This document shows, piece by piece, positions 55,718 through 64,000 of a stretch of DNA of 64,000 bases. The translations under genes were made by a program, and so were the position numbers. The DNA is from Chloroflexota bacterium (lineage in GTDB: Bacteria > Chloroflexota > Anaerolineae > Aggregatilineales > Phototrophicaceae): positions 1-64,000 of the forward strand of contig WTGO01000048.1 of NCBI GenBank assembly GCA_011523515.1, in the 5' to 3' direction. The notes under the pieces were generated by a model. It made no database searches, was not told the origin of the DNA, and saw only the letters and a list, made by a program, of their open reading frames with translations. The stretch's first letter is position 1, and every line of letters begins with the position of its first letter.

Positions 55718-56812
55718 TCAGCCGGCGGCGATTCCGCGCAGCGCTTCCAGCAGGCGGTCCACCTGTTCCGGCATGCCGGCGCTGATGCGGATGTGGTCAT
55801 GCAGGCGCGGCTTGTTGTAGTAGCGCGCGATTATGCCGGCGCGCGCCAGCCGATCACGGAGCTCTTCCGCTGTCATGCCGGTAACGCGGTTCAAGACGAA
55901 GTTGGCCTGGCTGGGGTAGGGCGCGAGGAAGGGCAATTCGGCAAAGGCGACTTCCAGCCGCTGCCGCTGCGCCACCAGCAAACGGACGCGCTTCAGCAGA
56001 AAGTCGACATCCTGCAGCGATGCCTGCGCGGCGATATCGGCGGCCACGTTGACGTTGTAGGGCTGCTTGATCTTCCACAAATGCGGCATTAGCGCGCGCG
56101 GGAAGATGCCATAGCCGACCCGCAAACCAGCCAGCCCGGCCCACTTGCTCAGGGTGCGCAGGATGATCAGATTGGGATAGTCTGCGACCCAGTTGCTCAG
56201 TCCGTCGTCCGCGGCGAATTCGATGTAAGCTTCGTCGACCACGATGCTCGCGGGCAGTTCCAGCAATCGCCGGATCTCGGCCGCCGCAATCAAGTTGCCG
56301 CTGGGATTATTGGGTGAGCAGAGGAAGACCAGCTTGGCATCATGCTGCAGTGCCGCCGCTTCAATGGCGTCCAGGTCGAGCGAGAAATCCGCCCGCCGGT
56401 ACACATCTACGACCTCGCCGTGATACAGCGGCGCGTCGAAGCCGTACATAGCGAAGGTCGGCGGCGTATTGATGATGGCATCGCCCGGCTCGATGAAGAG
56501 CTGCAAGATGAGCTCGATCAATTCGTCAGCGCCGGCGCCGCAGAGGATCTGCTCGGCGGGGACGCCGGTGTAGTCGGCCAGCAATTCGCGCAGCCGCCCC
56601 GATTCCGGATCGGGATACACGTGCGTATTCTGCAGCTTCGCCAGCGCTTCAATGACGCGCGGCGAGGGGCCGAAGGGGTTCTCGTTGGCGTCCAGTTTGA
56701 TGAGATCGCCCGGCGCCCGACCCAGCCGTTGGGCGAAAACCTCCAGCGAGGTGGTGGGCGTATAGGCGCTCATCGATTCGATATCGCGGCGGATGCGGAC
56801 CTTCTCGCTCAT
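55718..56812 (-). CDS. hisC: Histidinol-phosphate aminotransferase
   Basis: This 364-residue PLP enzyme has KLDANENPFGPSPRV near its N-terminus, the VDEAYIEFA Asp/Tyr segment and RTLSKWAGLAGLRVGYG with the PLP-binding Lys. It converts imidazole acetol-phosphate to histidinol-phosphate. The start overlaps the end of hisD by four bases (ATGA), so translation is coupled. Confidence 0.92.
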   Translation of the reverse strand: MSEKVRIRRDIESMSAYTPTTSLEVFAQRLGRAPGDLIKLDANENPFGPSPRVIEALAKLQNTHVYPDPESGRLRELLADYTGVPAEQILCGAGADELIELILQLFIEPGDAIINTPPTFAMYGFDAPLYHGEVVDVYRRADFSLDLDAIEAAALQHDAKLVFLCSPNNPSGNLIAAAEIRRLLELPASIVVDEAYIEFAADDGLSNWVADYPNLIILRTLSKWAGLAGLRVGYGIFPRALMPHLWKIKQPYNVNVAADIAAQASLQDVDFLLKRVRLLVAQRQRLEVAFAELPFLAPYPSQANFVLNRVTGMTAEELRDRLARAGIIARYYNKPRLHDHIRISAGMPEQVDRLLEALRGIAAG

Positions 56813-58161
56813 CGCGACCCTCTCAGTTTGGCGGCGGCGGCGTGCGCGTCCAAAGACTCGGCTTTGGCGATGATTCGCGCTGGCGCGCTGAGCTTGCGGG
56901 CCGCGCCTTCATCCAGCGCGATCAAGCTGGTGACTTTGACGAAACTGAGCAAGTTCAGCGGCGAGGCGAAACGGGCGGTGCCGCCGGTCGGCATGACATG
57001 GCTGGGCCCGGCGACATAATCGCCCAGCACCTCGTAGGAGTGCTCGCCCAGGAATACGCCGCCGGCATTGCGCACCTGCCCGAGCCAGGACCAGGGGGCC
57101 TCAACCAGCAGGCAGAGGTGCTCGGCGGCGTATTCATTCGCCAGGTCAAAAGCTTGCTCCAGGTCGCGTGTGATGACCGTGCCGCTGCGGTTTAGCAAGG
57201 CGCCGAGAATCGTCTCACGGCGCGGCAAATGCGCCAGTTGCCGTTCGATTTCGCGCGACACCGCCCGCGCCAGTTCAGGGCTGGGCGTCAGCAATATTGC
57301 CGATGCCAGCACATCGTGCTCGGCTTGCGCCAACAGGTCGGCCGCGGCCAGGGCCGGGTCGGCCTTGTCATCGGCGATGACCAGCGTTTCAGTCGGCCCT
57401 AGCAAGCCGTCAATGCCGACATCGCCGTAGACTTGCTGCTTGGCCAGGGTGACGAACAAGTTGCCGGCGCCGACGATGGTGGCGACCCGCGGGATACTCT
57501 GTGTGCCGTAGGCCATGGCGGCGATGGCCTGGGCGCCGCCGACGCGATAGACGCGCTCGACGCCGGCGATGGCGGCCGCCGCCAGAATCGCTGGATGAAT
57601 GTCGCCGCCGCCGCCGCCGCTGCCGGGCGGTGTGCAGACGCTGATTTCGGGCACGCCGGCAACCTGGGCCGGGATGACACTCATGAGCAGGGACGAGGGC
57701 AAGGGCGCGCTGCCGCCGGGGACGTAAACGCCTACGGAGTCGACCGGGCGGATCAGCTGGCCCAGCGAGCCCTCGACGCCGGCGTCGATCCAGCTGTGCA
57801 GCGGCTGCTTCTGATGAAAGGCGCGGATGCGCTCGGCGGCTCTTTCCAGCGCGGCGCGCAGATCGCTGGGGATGGCGGCAAGCGCCGCACCCAGCGCATC
57901 CGGGGAAACCAGCAATTCGTCGGTCTCTGTCCCGTCGAGCTTGAGATTCCATTCGCGCAGCGCTTCGTCTCCGCCCCGGCGCACGCTGCTGATTATACGC
58001 TTGACCGCCTCTTCAGGGATGACGCGCTCGCCGAAGAGCGAGACAGAACGCACGAGCAAGGCTTCAGGCGCTTCAACATCGCGCAGTGAAGAGCGCTTGA
58101 GGATGCTGCCCCGCGCTGCTTCTACGTCGGTGTATGTCCGCCAGCGGCCTCCGCCGGTCAT
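56809..58161 (-). CDS. hisD: Histidinol dehydrogenase
   Basis: This protein of about 450 residues has the HisD segments VDSVGVYVPGGSAPLPSSLL, then EHDVLASAILLTPS and VMPTGGTARFASPLNLLSFV. It performs the last two oxidations of histidine synthesis with NAD and zinc. The start at 58161 is chosen since the family similarity begins there; a longer frame to 58560 would translate a repeat element and part of the next gene. A start at 58197 is also possible. Confidence 0.92.
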   Translation of the reverse strand: MTGGGRWRTYTDVEAARGSILKRSSLRDVEAPEALLVRSVSLFGERVIPEEAVKRIISSVRRGGDEALREWNLKLDGTETDELLVSPDALGAALAAIPSDLRAALERAAERIRAFHQKQPLHSWIDAGVEGSLGQLIRPVDSVGVYVPGGSAPLPSSLLMSVIPAQVAGVPEISVCTPPGSGGGGGDIHPAILAAAAIAGVERVYRVGGAQAIAAMAYGTQSIPRVATIVGAGNLFVTLAKQQVYGDVGIDGLLGPTETLVIADDKADPALAAADLLAQAEHDVLASAILLTPSPELARAVSREIERQLAHLPRRETILGALLNRSGTVITRDLEQAFDLANEYAAEHLCLLVEAPWSWLGQVRNAGGVFLGEHSYEVLGDYVAGPSHVMPTGGTARFASPLNLLSFVKVTSLIALDEGAARKLSAPARIIAKAESLDAHAAAAKLRGSR

Positions 58162-58261
58162 ACGCTCGCCTCGCGCTAGCTGATTGCGAGCCGCCATTGT
58201 AACAGTCTGCGGACGATTCTCATAATGCGCGTGTGTGCCCTTGGGCGAGTACCTAACATCC

Positions 58262-58426
58262 TTACCACCGAGTACACAGAGGGAAAAAGAGGACGCCGAG
58301 AAAAACCGTTTAGTTGTTACTTGGCAGCGACAGTTTCCATAATTGAGGGTGGCTACGCAAATTGCGCGAGCAAAAACAATATCTTTACTCTGTGCCCTCA
58401 AGAAACCTCTGTGTACTCGGTGGTAA
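58262..58426. repeat. Inverted-end element E2 (165 bp)
   Basis: Left end TTACCACCGAGTACACAGAG is an exact inverse of the right end CTCTGTGTACTCGGTGGTAA. The middle is related to that of E3 (inverse orientation): GCGCAAT, GTAGC, GGAA and TGCCA blocks in the same order and spacing. It lies between hisD and the PfkB kinase gene and has no gene of its own. Confidence 0.72.
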
Positions 58427-58466
58427 AATGTGTGGAAATGCACGGCAAGCTGCTGGGCAGCGCCAA

Positions 58467-59384
58467 TCAGGCCATCGTGGTTTCTATAGTCGTAGCGTCC
58501 AGAAGCGCCTCGACCGCGGTTAGGGGCGCCAGCGTCTCGGTGGTGCCGGCCGCCTGGCACATTAGGCTGCCGGCTGCCGAGCCCCAGCGCGCCGCTTGCG
58601 CCACAGGCAAGCCTTGCAACAGGCCATAGAGCATGCCGGACTTAAAGATGTCGCCCGCGCCGGTGGTGTCGACGGCGTTCACAGGTGGCGGCGTGATGCG
58701 ATGCCGGTCGCCATTCCGCGCCAGGACCGTAAGCTCGGCGCCGGCGTTGGTGATCACCACGTCAAATTCGCCGACCCCTTGCAGATCGCGCGCCAAATCC
58801 AGAGCTTGCCGGCCCGGCAGACGATTGCGCACGATCGCGGCTGAGATCACCAGCACGTCAATCAGCGGCAGCAGCGGATGATCGGGCTGGTAAATGTCGT
58901 TAATGAGGACGGGAATGCCACGCTGCGCCGCCATCTCCGCCGACGTCAGGCGATTGGGCAAGGGGCCCGACATATCGAGATTGACCCACTTGACGCCGTC
59001 CAACATGTCGGGCGTCGGCGGCGTCATCAGCAATTCTTTGGGCCAATGCGTGATGAAGCTGCGCTCGCCATCGGGCGTCACCAGACACTGGCAGCGGGGA
59101 GTGCGATAACCGGCGTGGCAGGCGATGAAGCGCGTATCCAACTGCGGCTGAGCGGCGAAGACCTCGCGCACCGCGTCGCCCGCGCGATCATCGCCCAGAT
59201 CGTGCCCGGCCAGGCGCGTCGGCACGCCCCAATGCGCCAGCCAAAGCGCGCTGTTGGCCGCCGCGCCGCCGACATTCTCGAAATCCTCGGAGCAAGAGGC
59301 GGACTTTTCCATCGTGGGCAGGCGATCCACCGCCACGTATATGTCGAGATCAATTTCGCCGTAGCAGAGGATGGTCATGCGCAA
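58467..59384 (-). CDS. PfkB/ribokinase-family carbohydrate kinase
   Basis: This 305-residue kinase has GGAAANSALWLAHWG near residue 38 and the C-terminal PfkB signature DTTGAGDIFKSGMLYGLLQG with the catalytic Asp in GAGD. It phosphorylates a sugar or nucleoside with ATP. It lies on the same strand as the ADP-ribosylglycohydrolase and the sugar importer upstream (59.6-64 kb), separated by element E3, so it may act on their product. This link is inference. Confidence 0.85.
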   Translation of the reverse strand: MRMTILCYGEIDLDIYVAVDRLPTMEKSASCSEDFENVGGAAANSALWLAHWGVPTRLAGHDLGDDRAGDAVREVFAAQPQLDTRFIACHAGYRTPRCQCLVTPDGERSFITHWPKELLMTPPTPDMLDGVKWVNLDMSGPLPNRLTSAEMAAQRGIPVLINDIYQPDHPLLPLIDVLVISAAIVRNRLPGRQALDLARDLQGVGEFDVVITNAGAELTVLARNGDRHRITPPPVNAVDTTGAGDIFKSGMLYGLLQGLPVAQAARWGSAAGSLMCQAAGTTETLAPLTAVEALLDATTIETTMA

Positions 59385-59400
59385 CGAATTTCCGACACTT

Positions 59401-59565
59401 TTACCATCGAGTTCACAGAGTGATTATGAGGGCACAGAGTATCAAATACCGCTTCGGCGCTCGCGCAATGGATGTAGCTGCCCGTATTGCGGAACTATCG
59501 TTGCCAGATCATTCTGAGCAGATTTACTCGGCACCCTCTTTCTTACTCGGTGTCCTCGGTGGTAA
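59401..59565. repeat. Inverted-end element E3 (165 bp)
   Basis: Left end TTACCATCGAGTTCACAGAG is the inverse, with a few mismatches, of the right end CTCGGTGTCCTCGGTGGTAA. Its length equals that of E2 and its interior is related to E2 in inverse orientation. It lies between the PfkB kinase gene and the ADP-ribosylglycohydrolase gene. Confidence 0.7.
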
Positions 59566-59585
59566 ATCCAGTACGAATGCCTGCT

Positions 59586-61760
59586 CTACAGCGGCCTCAC
59601 CTCGACTTCTTCGCAGCCGATGCGGCCCTCTTCGCAGACCAGCGCGATGCCGCCACCTGTGAAGCGCGCTTCGGGATCGTCCGCTTTGACCACCAGGCGA
59701 CCATCCAGGTAGCCGGCCAGTGAATTCCCTTCGACTTTGAGCGACAGCTGATGCTCGTTGCCGAGCGTCCAGCCGCCGCCGGCTTCAGCGAGCACCGTAT
59801 CCTCGCCTTCCAGCGATGAGACCAGGCGCACGCTGTCCTCGTCGCAGAGCAGGGCATAATGCCGCTTCATGCCCTGGACGCGCGCGCCCAGCCCGCCGGC
59901 CTTGCACATATGCGGCGTCATTTTGGCGCTGACTTGGTAATCCGTCCAATCGCGGCAACCGTGCATCATCAGTCCGCGGCCGGTATTTTGAATCAGGCGG
60001 TAAGTTTCCGGGTAGCGGTCGATATAGACCATGCTGCCGCGCGCCGCGTCCAGCCCGTTGACCCAGGCCCGCTTCCACATCATGCCCTGCAGCTTGCGAT
60101 CCCAACGCGTGAAGTCATTCCTGTGGGGGCGCTTGAGACGCACGTTGGGCGCGCCGTCCCAAGTGAGCCAGTCGAGGTAAACGCGTCCGCTGGCGCCGCC
60201 CTGGCCGCTGATCTGCAGGCCCACCGAAGCGATGGGATAGCCCTCCAGGTCCGGCACTTGCCATTCCAGCTCGGCGGATTGTCCGGCGGACATTGTCTGT
60301 TCGGCGCCTGTCAGCGCTTCCAGCCCGTCTTCGTGGTTGTAGTGCAAGACGCAAAGCGCGACTTCGACGGCGTCGGCATTGTCGCTTCCGGCTGCGATGC
60401 GGGCGCTAATCGTCTGCCCGGGCGAGAGCCGCGGGCTGGCCATCAGCTTGTAGCCGCCCCGTTCGAAGTGGTCGTTGACCTCAACCGAAGGGACGAAGGC
60501 GGCCGTCACCACGCGGCCGACGCGCCCGGGCGCCAAAGCGGCGTAATCCAGCGCCAGCAGGCGCTCGCCATTCGCGCTTAGATCGGGCGCCTGCACGTTG
60601 CTGATGGAGACGACATCACGGGCGTCGATGGCTTCGTCATTCATGAAGCCCTGGACCGAGCCGGGCAATTCGAAGTGATAACGTGCGCCATCTTTGGGCG
60701 CAAGCGGGTCCAGGCCTTGCAGCGCGCGCCCTACATTCGTGAGGTAGACCGCTTGCGTCACTGCGTCGCTGATGCCGTTGCCGCCGTCAGCCGTGGGGAT
60801 ATACAGACGATCGGCCACGGGACCACGGAAATCGGGCCCGGTGGACAGGCCGGCCAGCCCGTCCTTGATGCCCATCAAACAGCCGATATTGCCCGAATTG
60901 CAGTCGGTATCCCAGCCGCAGGTGTTGACGATCATGAGCGTGCGCTGGAAGTCGTCATCGCCGTAGAGCAGCGAGAAAATCATCAAGCCGTGATTGGGCA
61001 CCATGTGGCAATTGCCGCCATAGATGTGATAACCGTAGCGCTCGGCCAGAAGCTCACGCCCTTTGCGCCAGTCCGGCTCTTTGGCGCGCCATTCGCGGAT
61101 GTCCTTGATCATGGTCGCGATGATGGAGTCGCCTGGTATCACTGAGAGGCCGGTGTCGATCAGCTTGTTGATGTCGGATTCGACGAAGGCTTGCGCTTCC
61201 ATGGCCGCCAGGCATTGCGCGCCGTAGACCGCCTCGCCGCCGTGGCTGACGCTGCCCGCGCGCCCGGCCAGGTCGGCCGCGAATTCGGGATCGCCCGGCG
61301 CCACCAGCGCCCAGCCGTCGATGAAAATCTGCGCGCCGATCTGCTCGGCCACCACCTTGCCGTTCAACTCGACCGAACCGCTGAGCGGCGGCTGGCAGCC
61401 TTCTTTTAGGCGCAGGTAAGCCGTGTGCTCGGTGGAATTGCCCATGCCGCCCCACCAGAGCACGGTCTGCTCTTCGATGAGGTAGTTGAGCCAGGTCTGG
61501 CCGATCTGCGCCGCTGTGACATCCCGGTCGTAACCGTAGTCTTCCAGCGCGCGAATAAAGGTGAAGGTGCCGGAGATGTCGTCATCGGTGACGATCAAAG
61601 GCACGTTCAGCTTGTCGTGAACGTAGTAGTTGATTTCGCCCAGACGCTGGCTGATGGCTTCGTAGGGCCAGCCTTCAAAGGGGCGGCCAAGATAAACGCC
61701 GATGAGTTTTCCCAGCACACCGGCGTATACGCGTTCGAGATAATCGGGGGGTAGTGGCAT
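59586..61760 (-). CDS. ADP-ribosylglycohydrolase-family protein with extra C-terminal sandwich domains
   Basis: This protein of about 724 residues has an N-terminal ADP-ribosylglycohydrolase (ARH) domain: GVLGKLIGVYLGRPFEGWPY, IVTDDDISGTFTFIRAL (first metal group) and TCGWDTDCNSGNIGCLMG (second metal group). The C-terminal half (about 370-724) looks like one or two beta-sandwich, carbohydrate-binding-like domains ending in NEHQLSLKVEGNSLAGYLDG. No signal peptide is seen. The start at 61760 has CAGGAG 7 bases before it. It follows the two permease genes of a sugar importer, so it probably cleaves an imported N- or O-glycoside. Confidence 0.84.
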   Translation of the reverse strand: MPLPPDYLERVYAGVLGKLIGVYLGRPFEGWPYEAISQRLGEINYYVHDKLNVPLIVTDDDISGTFTFIRALEDYGYDRDVTAAQIGQTWLNYLIEEQTVLWWGGMGNSTEHTAYLRLKEGCQPPLSGSVELNGKVVAEQIGAQIFIDGWALVAPGDPEFAADLAGRAGSVSHGGEAVYGAQCLAAMEAQAFVESDINKLIDTGLSVIPGDSIIATMIKDIREWRAKEPDWRKGRELLAERYGYHIYGGNCHMVPNHGLMIFSLLYGDDDFQRTLMIVNTCGWDTDCNSGNIGCLMGIKDGLAGLSTGPDFRGPVADRLYIPTADGGNGISDAVTQAVYLTNVGRALQGLDPLAPKDGARYHFELPGSVQGFMNDEAIDARDVVSISNVQAPDLSANGERLLALDYAALAPGRVGRVVTAAFVPSVEVNDHFERGGYKLMASPRLSPGQTISARIAAGSDNADAVEVALCVLHYNHEDGLEALTGAEQTMSAGQSAELEWQVPDLEGYPIASVGLQISGQGGASGRVYLDWLTWDGAPNVRLKRPHRNDFTRWDRKLQGMMWKRAWVNGLDAARGSMVYIDRYPETYRLIQNTGRGLMMHGCRDWTDYQVSAKMTPHMCKAGGLGARVQGMKRHYALLCDEDSVRLVSSLEGEDTVLAEAGGGWTLGNEHQLSLKVEGNSLAGYLDGRLVVKADDPEARFTGGGIALVCEEGRIGCEEVEVRPL

Positions 61761-61863
61761 TTTATTCTCCTGAATCACTGAATTACTTTAAGAAGCCAGC
61801 CGGTGGCTGACTTCTAATCATGAACTGAGTAAATTTCGCAGAGCGCCTCGTGCCCACAGCCGG

Positions 61864-62754
61864 CTAGGTCTTGATGCCGCCTTCCGCCAAGCCATTGATG
61901 AACTGCCGCTGCAAAGCCAGGAAAAGCACCATGACCGGGAAAATGATGATGATGGCCCCGGCGCTGGTCAAGGCCCAATCCCGGTCGAAGCGGTCGACGA
62001 ATTTGTAGAAACTGGTGGTGACGGGATATTGGTTCGGGTCGTGGATGAAGGTCAGCGCCAGCAAGAATTCATTCCAGACGCCCAGGCCAACCACCAGGCC
62101 CACGGTCAGGAAGCCGGGCATGGTCAACGGGATGACGATGCGCGTCAGCACCTGGAATTCGTTGGCGCCGTCGACGCGGGCGGCATCCTCCAGCTCGCTG
62201 GGCAAGTCGATCATATAGGAGCGCAGCAAGAAAATGGACAAAGGCGCGTTGCCGGCGACATAGACCATGATCAGCAGCAATCGCGCATCCACGCCCACTT
62301 TCACTTTCAAGAAGTTTATTTGCACGAAGAGCGGCACGATATACATCCATAGCGGGATGGTCGAAGCGACCAGGAAGTAGAGCATGAGCATGTCGGAGCC
62401 GGGCGGTTTCTTGCGCGCCAGAGCGTAGGCGGCCAAGCCGCCAAATACCAGCTCAGCGGCGATCGTGACCACGACATAGATTATGCTGTTGCCCATCGTG
62501 GTGGCGAAGTTGCCTTTGTCCCAGGCATTGGGGAAGTTCTCAGTGACGATATTGACCGGGGGGCCCAGCGGGTTCTGACCGATTTCGAGATTGGTCTTGA
62601 CCGAGTTGAAGGACAATACCAAGAGCGGCACGATGGCGAAGGCCGTCAATAAGAGCAGCACCGTATGGTTAAAGACCAGCAGGCGGCTGCGTTCGCGGCT
62701 GCGGCCGCGCTGCAAAACTGTGTCTTGAAGTGAGACTTTGCCGATGGCGGTCAT
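61864..62754 (-). CDS. Carbohydrate ABC transporter permease, MalG type
   Basis: This protein of 296 residues has six helices and the EAA loop LEDAARVDGANEFQVLTRIV. It begins with ATG overlapping the stop of the previous permease (ATGA), so translation is coupled; a start at 62763 is less likely. It forms the importer channel with the MalF-type partner. No ATPase is encoded nearby. Confidence 0.9.
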   Translation of the reverse strand: MTAIGKVSLQDTVLQRGRSRERSRLLVFNHTVLLLLTAFAIVPLLVLSFNSVKTNLEIGQNPLGPPVNIVTENFPNAWDKGNFATTMGNSIIYVVVTIAAELVFGGLAAYALARKKPPGSDMLMLYFLVASTIPLWMYIVPLFVQINFLKVKVGVDARLLLIMVYVAGNAPLSIFLLRSYMIDLPSELEDAARVDGANEFQVLTRIVIPLTMPGFLTVGLVVGLGVWNEFLLALTFIHDPNQYPVTTSFYKFVDRFDRDWALTSAGAIIIIFPVMVLFLALQRQFINGLAEGGIKT

Positions 62755-63701
62755 ATATCCCATCCTCTCCGCCGCAAAGTGACGAATACCATAATGATGA
62801 AGCCGGCGAATATGCTGATGACGACGCCCATTGCCGCGCCGTAACCGGCTTCAAAGCGGAAAAAGGCGTTTTTGTAGAGCAGGGTGGCGATCACCTCGGA
62901 GGCGCCGCCCGGCCCGCCTTGCGTCGACAAGAAGATGTAATCAAAAGCCAGGAAGGACCAGATCGCCACCATCATATACATAAACAGCACGACCGGTCTG
63001 ATGCCGGGCAGGGTCACATGGCGGAATTCGTCCCAGCGGTTGGCGCCGTCGATCTTGGCGGCGTCGTACAGAACGGGCGGGATGGATTGCATCGCCGCCA
63101 GGAAGAGGATCATCAAGAAGCCCCAGAAATGCCAATTGTCAATGAAGGCGATAGACAAGAGGGCGCTTTCCGGGCGGCCCAGATAAGCGATGCCGAAGAC
63201 CTTTTCCAGCCCCAGCATTTGATCTATCGCCGCGCCGACGCCTCGCTGCGGATTCAATAAGTTCTTCCAGATTGTGATGGTGACAACGCTGGCCAAGACA
63301 TAGGGAATAAAGAGAATGCTGCGGTATATCATGCCGCCGCGCTTGATCTGGGCCAGCATGGTGGCGCAAAACAGCGCCAGGACAAAGGGCACGGTCAGGA
63401 AGAAAGCCATCCACAAGATATTGTTCCCAAACGCCTTGCCAAAGGTTTCATCTTCGAAAAACAGCTCTCGGTAATTCTCCAGCCCGACGAAGTTGGCGTT
63501 TTGGCCCACGCCCTTCCAATCGGTCATGGACATGTAGATGCCTTGCACTGCCGGAACGGCGACGACGTACAAGTGGATGATCAGCAGCGGACAGATGAAG
63601 ATCCACGGGATAAGGACGTTGCGCAAGAACTTCCGGCGCCAGGTCTCATCACTCAGCTTTTCAAAAGCGGTCGTCGGTTTATTTGGGGTTAGAACCGCCA
63701 T
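62751..63701 (-). CDS. Carbohydrate ABC transporter permease, MalF type
   Basis: This 316-residue membrane protein has the MalF-type EAA loop (VLYDAAKIDGANRWDEFRHV) and the typical end GGPGGASEVIATLLYKNAFF. It is the first permease of the importer. GGAAAGG lies before the ATG. The binding-protein gene lies upstream across a strong hairpin. Confidence 0.9.
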   Translation of the reverse strand: MAVLTPNKPTTAFEKLSDETWRRKFLRNVLIPWIFICPLLIIHLYVVAVPAVQGIYMSMTDWKGVGQNANFVGLENYRELFFEDETFGKAFGNNILWMAFFLTVPFVLALFCATMLAQIKRGGMIYRSILFIPYVLASVVTITIWKNLLNPQRGVGAAIDQMLGLEKVFGIAYLGRPESALLSIAFIDNWHFWGFLMILFLAAMQSIPPVLYDAAKIDGANRWDEFRHVTLPGIRPVVLFMYMMVAIWSFLAFDYIFLSTQGGPGGASEVIATLLYKNAFFRFEAGYGAAMGVVISIFAGFIIMVFVTLRRRGWDI

Positions 63702-63738
63702 AATAATTGCCTTTCCTGGACGACGGGAAGAGAGCGCA

Positions 63739-63769
63739 GGCGCTGGCTGTCGTGAAAACAGCCAGCGCC
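63739..63769 (-). other. Intercistronic stem-loop between binding protein and permeases
   Basis: GGCGCTGGCTGT (63739-63750) pairs perfectly with ACAGCCAGCGCC (63758-63769). On the minus strand no T-run follows, so it is more likely an mRNA-stabilising or attenuating stem than a full terminator. Confidence 0.7.
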
Positions 63770-63782
63770 AAAAACCTAAAGT

Positions 63783-64000
63783 TTATCGGGTTGGAATCGG
63801 CGGAATATCCCCAGCCGCGAGCTCTTCGGCAAAGAGCTCCTGCAAGCCTTCCGAATACTCCATCGCGGTGATTTCGCCGGTCCAGACGCGCTCTACCTCT
63901 TCGTAGATGTAGACATCGCTCTTGGGCGGCCAGAAGGTCCAGGTGGTGTAACCGTAGCGGTCATTGGCCGACGCATCCGACAGTTCCGCATAGAGCCGGG
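63783..64000 (-). CDS. Sugar ABC transporter substrate-binding protein, C-terminal end (partial)
   Basis: The last 72 codons are seen: YAELSDASANDRYGYTTWTF, then VERVWTGEITAMEYSEGLQE and a short acidic tail before TAA at 63783. This is the usual C-terminal end of family-1 sugar-binding proteins, with the helix that ends the protein. The rest lies outside the window. It belongs to the operon with the two permeases that follow. Confidence 0.75.
   Translation of the reverse strand, partial: RLYAELSDASANDRYGYTTWTFWPPKSDVYIYEEVERVWTGEITAMEYSEGLQELFAEELAAGDIPPIPTR

Noticed and set aside
58162-58560. N-terminal extension of hisD
   Set aside because: It would translate the repeat element E2 and the end of the PfkB kinase gene; HisD similarity begins at 58161.

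Overview
The window is a GC-rich bacterial chromosome segment with dense gene packing on both strands. It holds many catabolic families: Gfo/Idh/MocA oxidoreductases, TIM-barrel sugar isomerases, phytanoyl-CoA dioxygenases, short-chain dehydrogenases (SDRs), sugar and peptide ABC importers, a GH38-type mannosidase and an ADP-ribosylglycohydrolase. The gene content and the many short palindromic intergenic repeats suggest a heterotrophic Chloroflexota (Anaerolineae-like) or a similar uncultured lineage. This is inference, because no rRNA or strong marker is present beyond bL28 and the his genes.

Layout. 0.1-9.2 kb: a VPS10/BNR beta-propeller protein, an MFS transporter, a PD40 propeller, an iron alcohol dehydrogenase, and a class II aldolase / PfkB kinase pair ending in a broken cutC. 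9.2-16 kb (minus strand): an aldo-keto reductase, two sugar isomerases, a 3-hydroxyisobutyrate-type dehydrogenase, a Gfo/Idh protein and a tandem phyH pair, one copy frameshifted. 16-20.4 kb: an orphan mazE, a mazEF pair, and a phyH-amidohydrolase-Rieske-VOC group. 20.4-28.5 kb: Gfo/Idh, two zinc-type dehydrogenases, a peptide importer without ATPases, and the collapsed remains of a sugar importer operon. 28.9-33.3 kb: RidA, an MFS transporter, an ECF sigma factor fused to ankyrin repeats and an SPL-like radical SAM protein. 33.4-43.2 kb: a single-chain type IIG-like restriction-modification enzyme, rpmB, an AlkD-like protein, PPK2, a sulfotransferase, a flippase-like protein, and acetoacetate decarboxylase-like plus two SDRs. 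43.2-48.3 kb: a plasmid-like block (archaeo-eukaryotic primase, ParB, ParA, winged helix), followed by a degenerate SF1 helicase. 50.5-59.4 kb: an SDR, a GH38-type enzyme, hisN-hisB-hisC-hisD and a PfkB kinase. 59.6-64 kb: an ADP-ribosylglycohydrolase followed, upstream on the same strand, by a sugar importer whose binding protein runs off the window.

Three things stand out. First, gene decay: cutC has an internal deletion, one phyH has a one-base frameshift, and a sugar ABC operon has been shortened to fused fragments with a nonsense codon. Second, three families of small non-coding repeats: about 165-bp elements with inverted ends, REP-like palindromes, and a G/C-run hairpin, one copy of which sits in frame inside a coding sequence. 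Third, regulatory or mobile novelties: the sigma-ankyrin fusion, the primase-ParAB block with GTTAC palindromes, and an ADP-ribosylglycohydrolase joined to a sugar importer and a sugar kinase. No CRISPR array, rRNA or tRNA gene was recognised.
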